A stretch of DNA of 64,000 bases from Pomphorhynchus laevis (Eukaryota > Acanthocephala > Palaeacanthocephala > Echinorhynchida > Pomphorhynchidae), in NCBI GenBank assembly GCA_012934845.2, contig WNNJ02002795.1, positions 1 to 64,000 of the forward strand, written 5' to 3'. The position numbers were made by a program, and so were the translations under genes. The number at the start of each line of letters is the position of its first letter. Within the stretch, counting starts at the first letter, position 1. This document shows positions 62,404-64,000 of the stretch, piece by piece. Below the pieces are notes generated by a model. That model was given only the letters and a program-made list of their open reading frames with translations, ran no database searches and was not told the DNA's origin.

Positions 62404-63840
62404 TATTTAATGAGCAATCGGCCATTAGTTGTCCGATCTAAAACTGTTCATTTATCTTACACTGATCCTAGTTGTTTATTGCTGATTCGATTATCTCGGT
62501 ACGACAGTCCAGTTGTAGAGCTCTTGAACTCCTTAGTGTCAAGCATATCGCGACATTTAGCACGTCATTTATCACCACAGGGGTGGCTTCTATAGTTTTA
62601 GTTGCCACCTTTGGATGTGCCGTTAAGGTAAGTGCCGATATTGCATGCTATTTTAAAACGGACTCGTGAACGTTGATGTATGGACTGAGATATGGTGAAA
62701 ATTGTCAGAGTACGTTATCATATTTTCGTTGGAGGTCCTTGAGTGCTACATGATATGTAAACATAATCGTTCGACGGTGATGCTTGTTTTGTTATATCAC
62801 TTATTAAATTTTTTCTATTTGCGAGTCTGGCATAATTAAATTGTCGTTCGATTTGGCAGAATGAGTATCTTCGTTACAATAAGTGTAGTTGGAGCTTGGA
62901 AAGGCATTCCTCGAACTCTGAGTTAACAGAACATAATTTTATTGTGCGATAGACTTCATTCCGAATGACCAATCTTTTTGTTGAGGCAGCATCTACACCG
63001 CTAGCGTGCACGTACGATTTCGTACCGCTGAATTTCTCATACACCTTTATTCGCCACTTATTACAAATGTTCCGGTAGATCATTCAATCAAGTAAATTAA
63101 CAATCAAGTGTAAATTTGAGTTCACTCTGGTTGTTGATATTTGACGCGAAGACTTCCAATTCTTCTAGACTTCCCGACCACGATAGAATAACATCATCGA
63201 CATATCGTCTCCAGAACTCCGGTAGTTTTATGTCAGTGGCTTCTCGGATTTTGTGCCCGACATATGCAACGTATAATCCGGCGTACGTAGGACCGACCAT
63301 CGTTCTCGTTTCCGTACCTGTGACCTACCTAAACAATCGACCTTGGTACTTAAACGTGCTATAATCGAGTACAATATTCAATAATTTACATATAATATCA
63401 ACATATTTTTGTATCCAATTCTGCTGAGTTGAAAGAAGCGCACTGCCTCGATTCCGTTTGCTGTTTCAATACTTGTGAACATCGATTCCATATTCATGGT
63501 TGCTAGCAGGTGTCCTTAGGTCGTGTTTTGCCTTATCGATGATATTTCTATTGACGATTTGACGTACTAGCTCGTTATTACTGCTGTTCGTATATCTGAC
63601 ACCCTTTATGCATTTTCGAGTAACATATTTTAGTTTGGAAACGAGCTCATGTCAGGCGAATTCCCTTTGGTACGGAACGAAGTTTAGCCCCAAGGACAGC
63701 AACTGTTGTTGCTCTGGTTCGAACGGTTTATTCGTTAAATTCATTACATTACTCAGCATCCGGTGCTTGCAATCCTTGCCAGCGTACAACATTTTTAAAC
63801 ATCATCAAGCATCATAGATAAATGCATTGAAGGACATTTA
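62395..63840 (-). mobile_element. Penelope-like element, third family, decayed
   Basis: Minus-strand order: LGLNFVPYQREFA (N-terminal PLE block, about 63660), FWRRYVDDVILSWSGSLEEL (catalytic YVDD, about 63200), YEKFSGTKSYVHASGVDAAS (thumb, about 63000), ALQLDCRTEIIESAI and IGQLMADCSLNT (end of the GIY-YIG domain, about 62440-62530). Broken with multiple interruptions; looks much older than the copy at the window start. Its YVDD box and other motifs set it apart from the first family. Confidence 0.75.
62874..63300 (-). pseudogene. PLE reverse transcriptase palm and thumb, third family
   Basis: Two readable stretches: MVGPTYAGLYVAYVGHKIRE with WRRYVDDVILSWSGSLEELE, and further on YEKFSGTKSYVHASGVDAA with RLVIRNEVYRTIKLCS. 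PTYAGLYVA corresponds to PVYANLYVA of the first PLE, and SYVHASG to SYVHASS, so both align collinearly. Fossil copy. Confidence 0.75.
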
Positions 63841-64000
63841 ATGGCTATTCTATACATCACAAGAATTGAAACTCCTTCTAATTGTTTTATTGATCTTTTA
63901 CTTGTTGGTAATCAAATTGGCTAAATCGCTTTAATGCTAAGCATTCATACATACAGGTACAATCCATTGCCTGTGCTCTTAAGCATACACATTCAGTGCA

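Overview
This window comes from an AT-rich invertebrate genome (non-coding stretches look well under one third G+C). It is dominated by retroelements and holds one long, intron-split host gene. Evidence for a metazoan: canonical GT/AG introns, Penelope-like elements (PLEs) with GIY-YIG endonucleases, L2/CR1-like LINEs, LINEs with a restriction-like endonuclease (RLE) of the R2 superfamily, a ZBED-type hAT transposon and a tRNA-type SINE. I cannot name the species.

Layout. 1-3503: a near-identical head-to-tail PLE repeat, then a (TA)n tract, a long palindrome and a tandem repeat. 4226-5043: a repeat pair and a small terminal-inverted-repeat DNA element. 5050-8870: decayed copies of an AT-rich YIDD reverse transcriptase. 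10140-14163: LINE debris on both strands. 14400-18760: a nearly full-length L2-like LINE. 19015-22930: RLE LINE tail, a broken RNA 3'-phosphate cyclase-like gene, and more LINE tails. 24203-50255: a host gene whose 13 exons join in perfect phase into 651 codons, with introns from 42 nt to about 11.9 kb. The large introns hold hammerhead repeats, two long RLE LINE copies, a PLE tail and decayed YIDD reverse transcriptases. 51629-53645: a six-unit satellite of about 329 bp. 54840-58022: a LINE with a 117-bp internal tandem repeat abutting a hAT transposon. 58200-63840: LINE tail, candidate exon, LINE C-terminus, tRNA-type SINE and a decayed PLE.

The most striking signal is a recurring fold, CTGANGA - stem II - GAA - short palindrome - H - closing strand, seen about 16 times on both strands. 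It matches a type I hammerhead ribozyme with a very short palindromic helix III. It lies in the PLE terminal repeats (stem III ACGCGT or AGCT) and in short intronic repeats (stem III ATAT), one group of which is a tandem array with a period near 155 bp. The stem sequences differ between families while pairing is kept, which points to selection on structure. These intronic repeats look like animal retrozymes, small non-autonomous units probably mobilised by PLE reverse transcriptase. All functional statements are inferences from sequence read by eye; no search or folding program was run.
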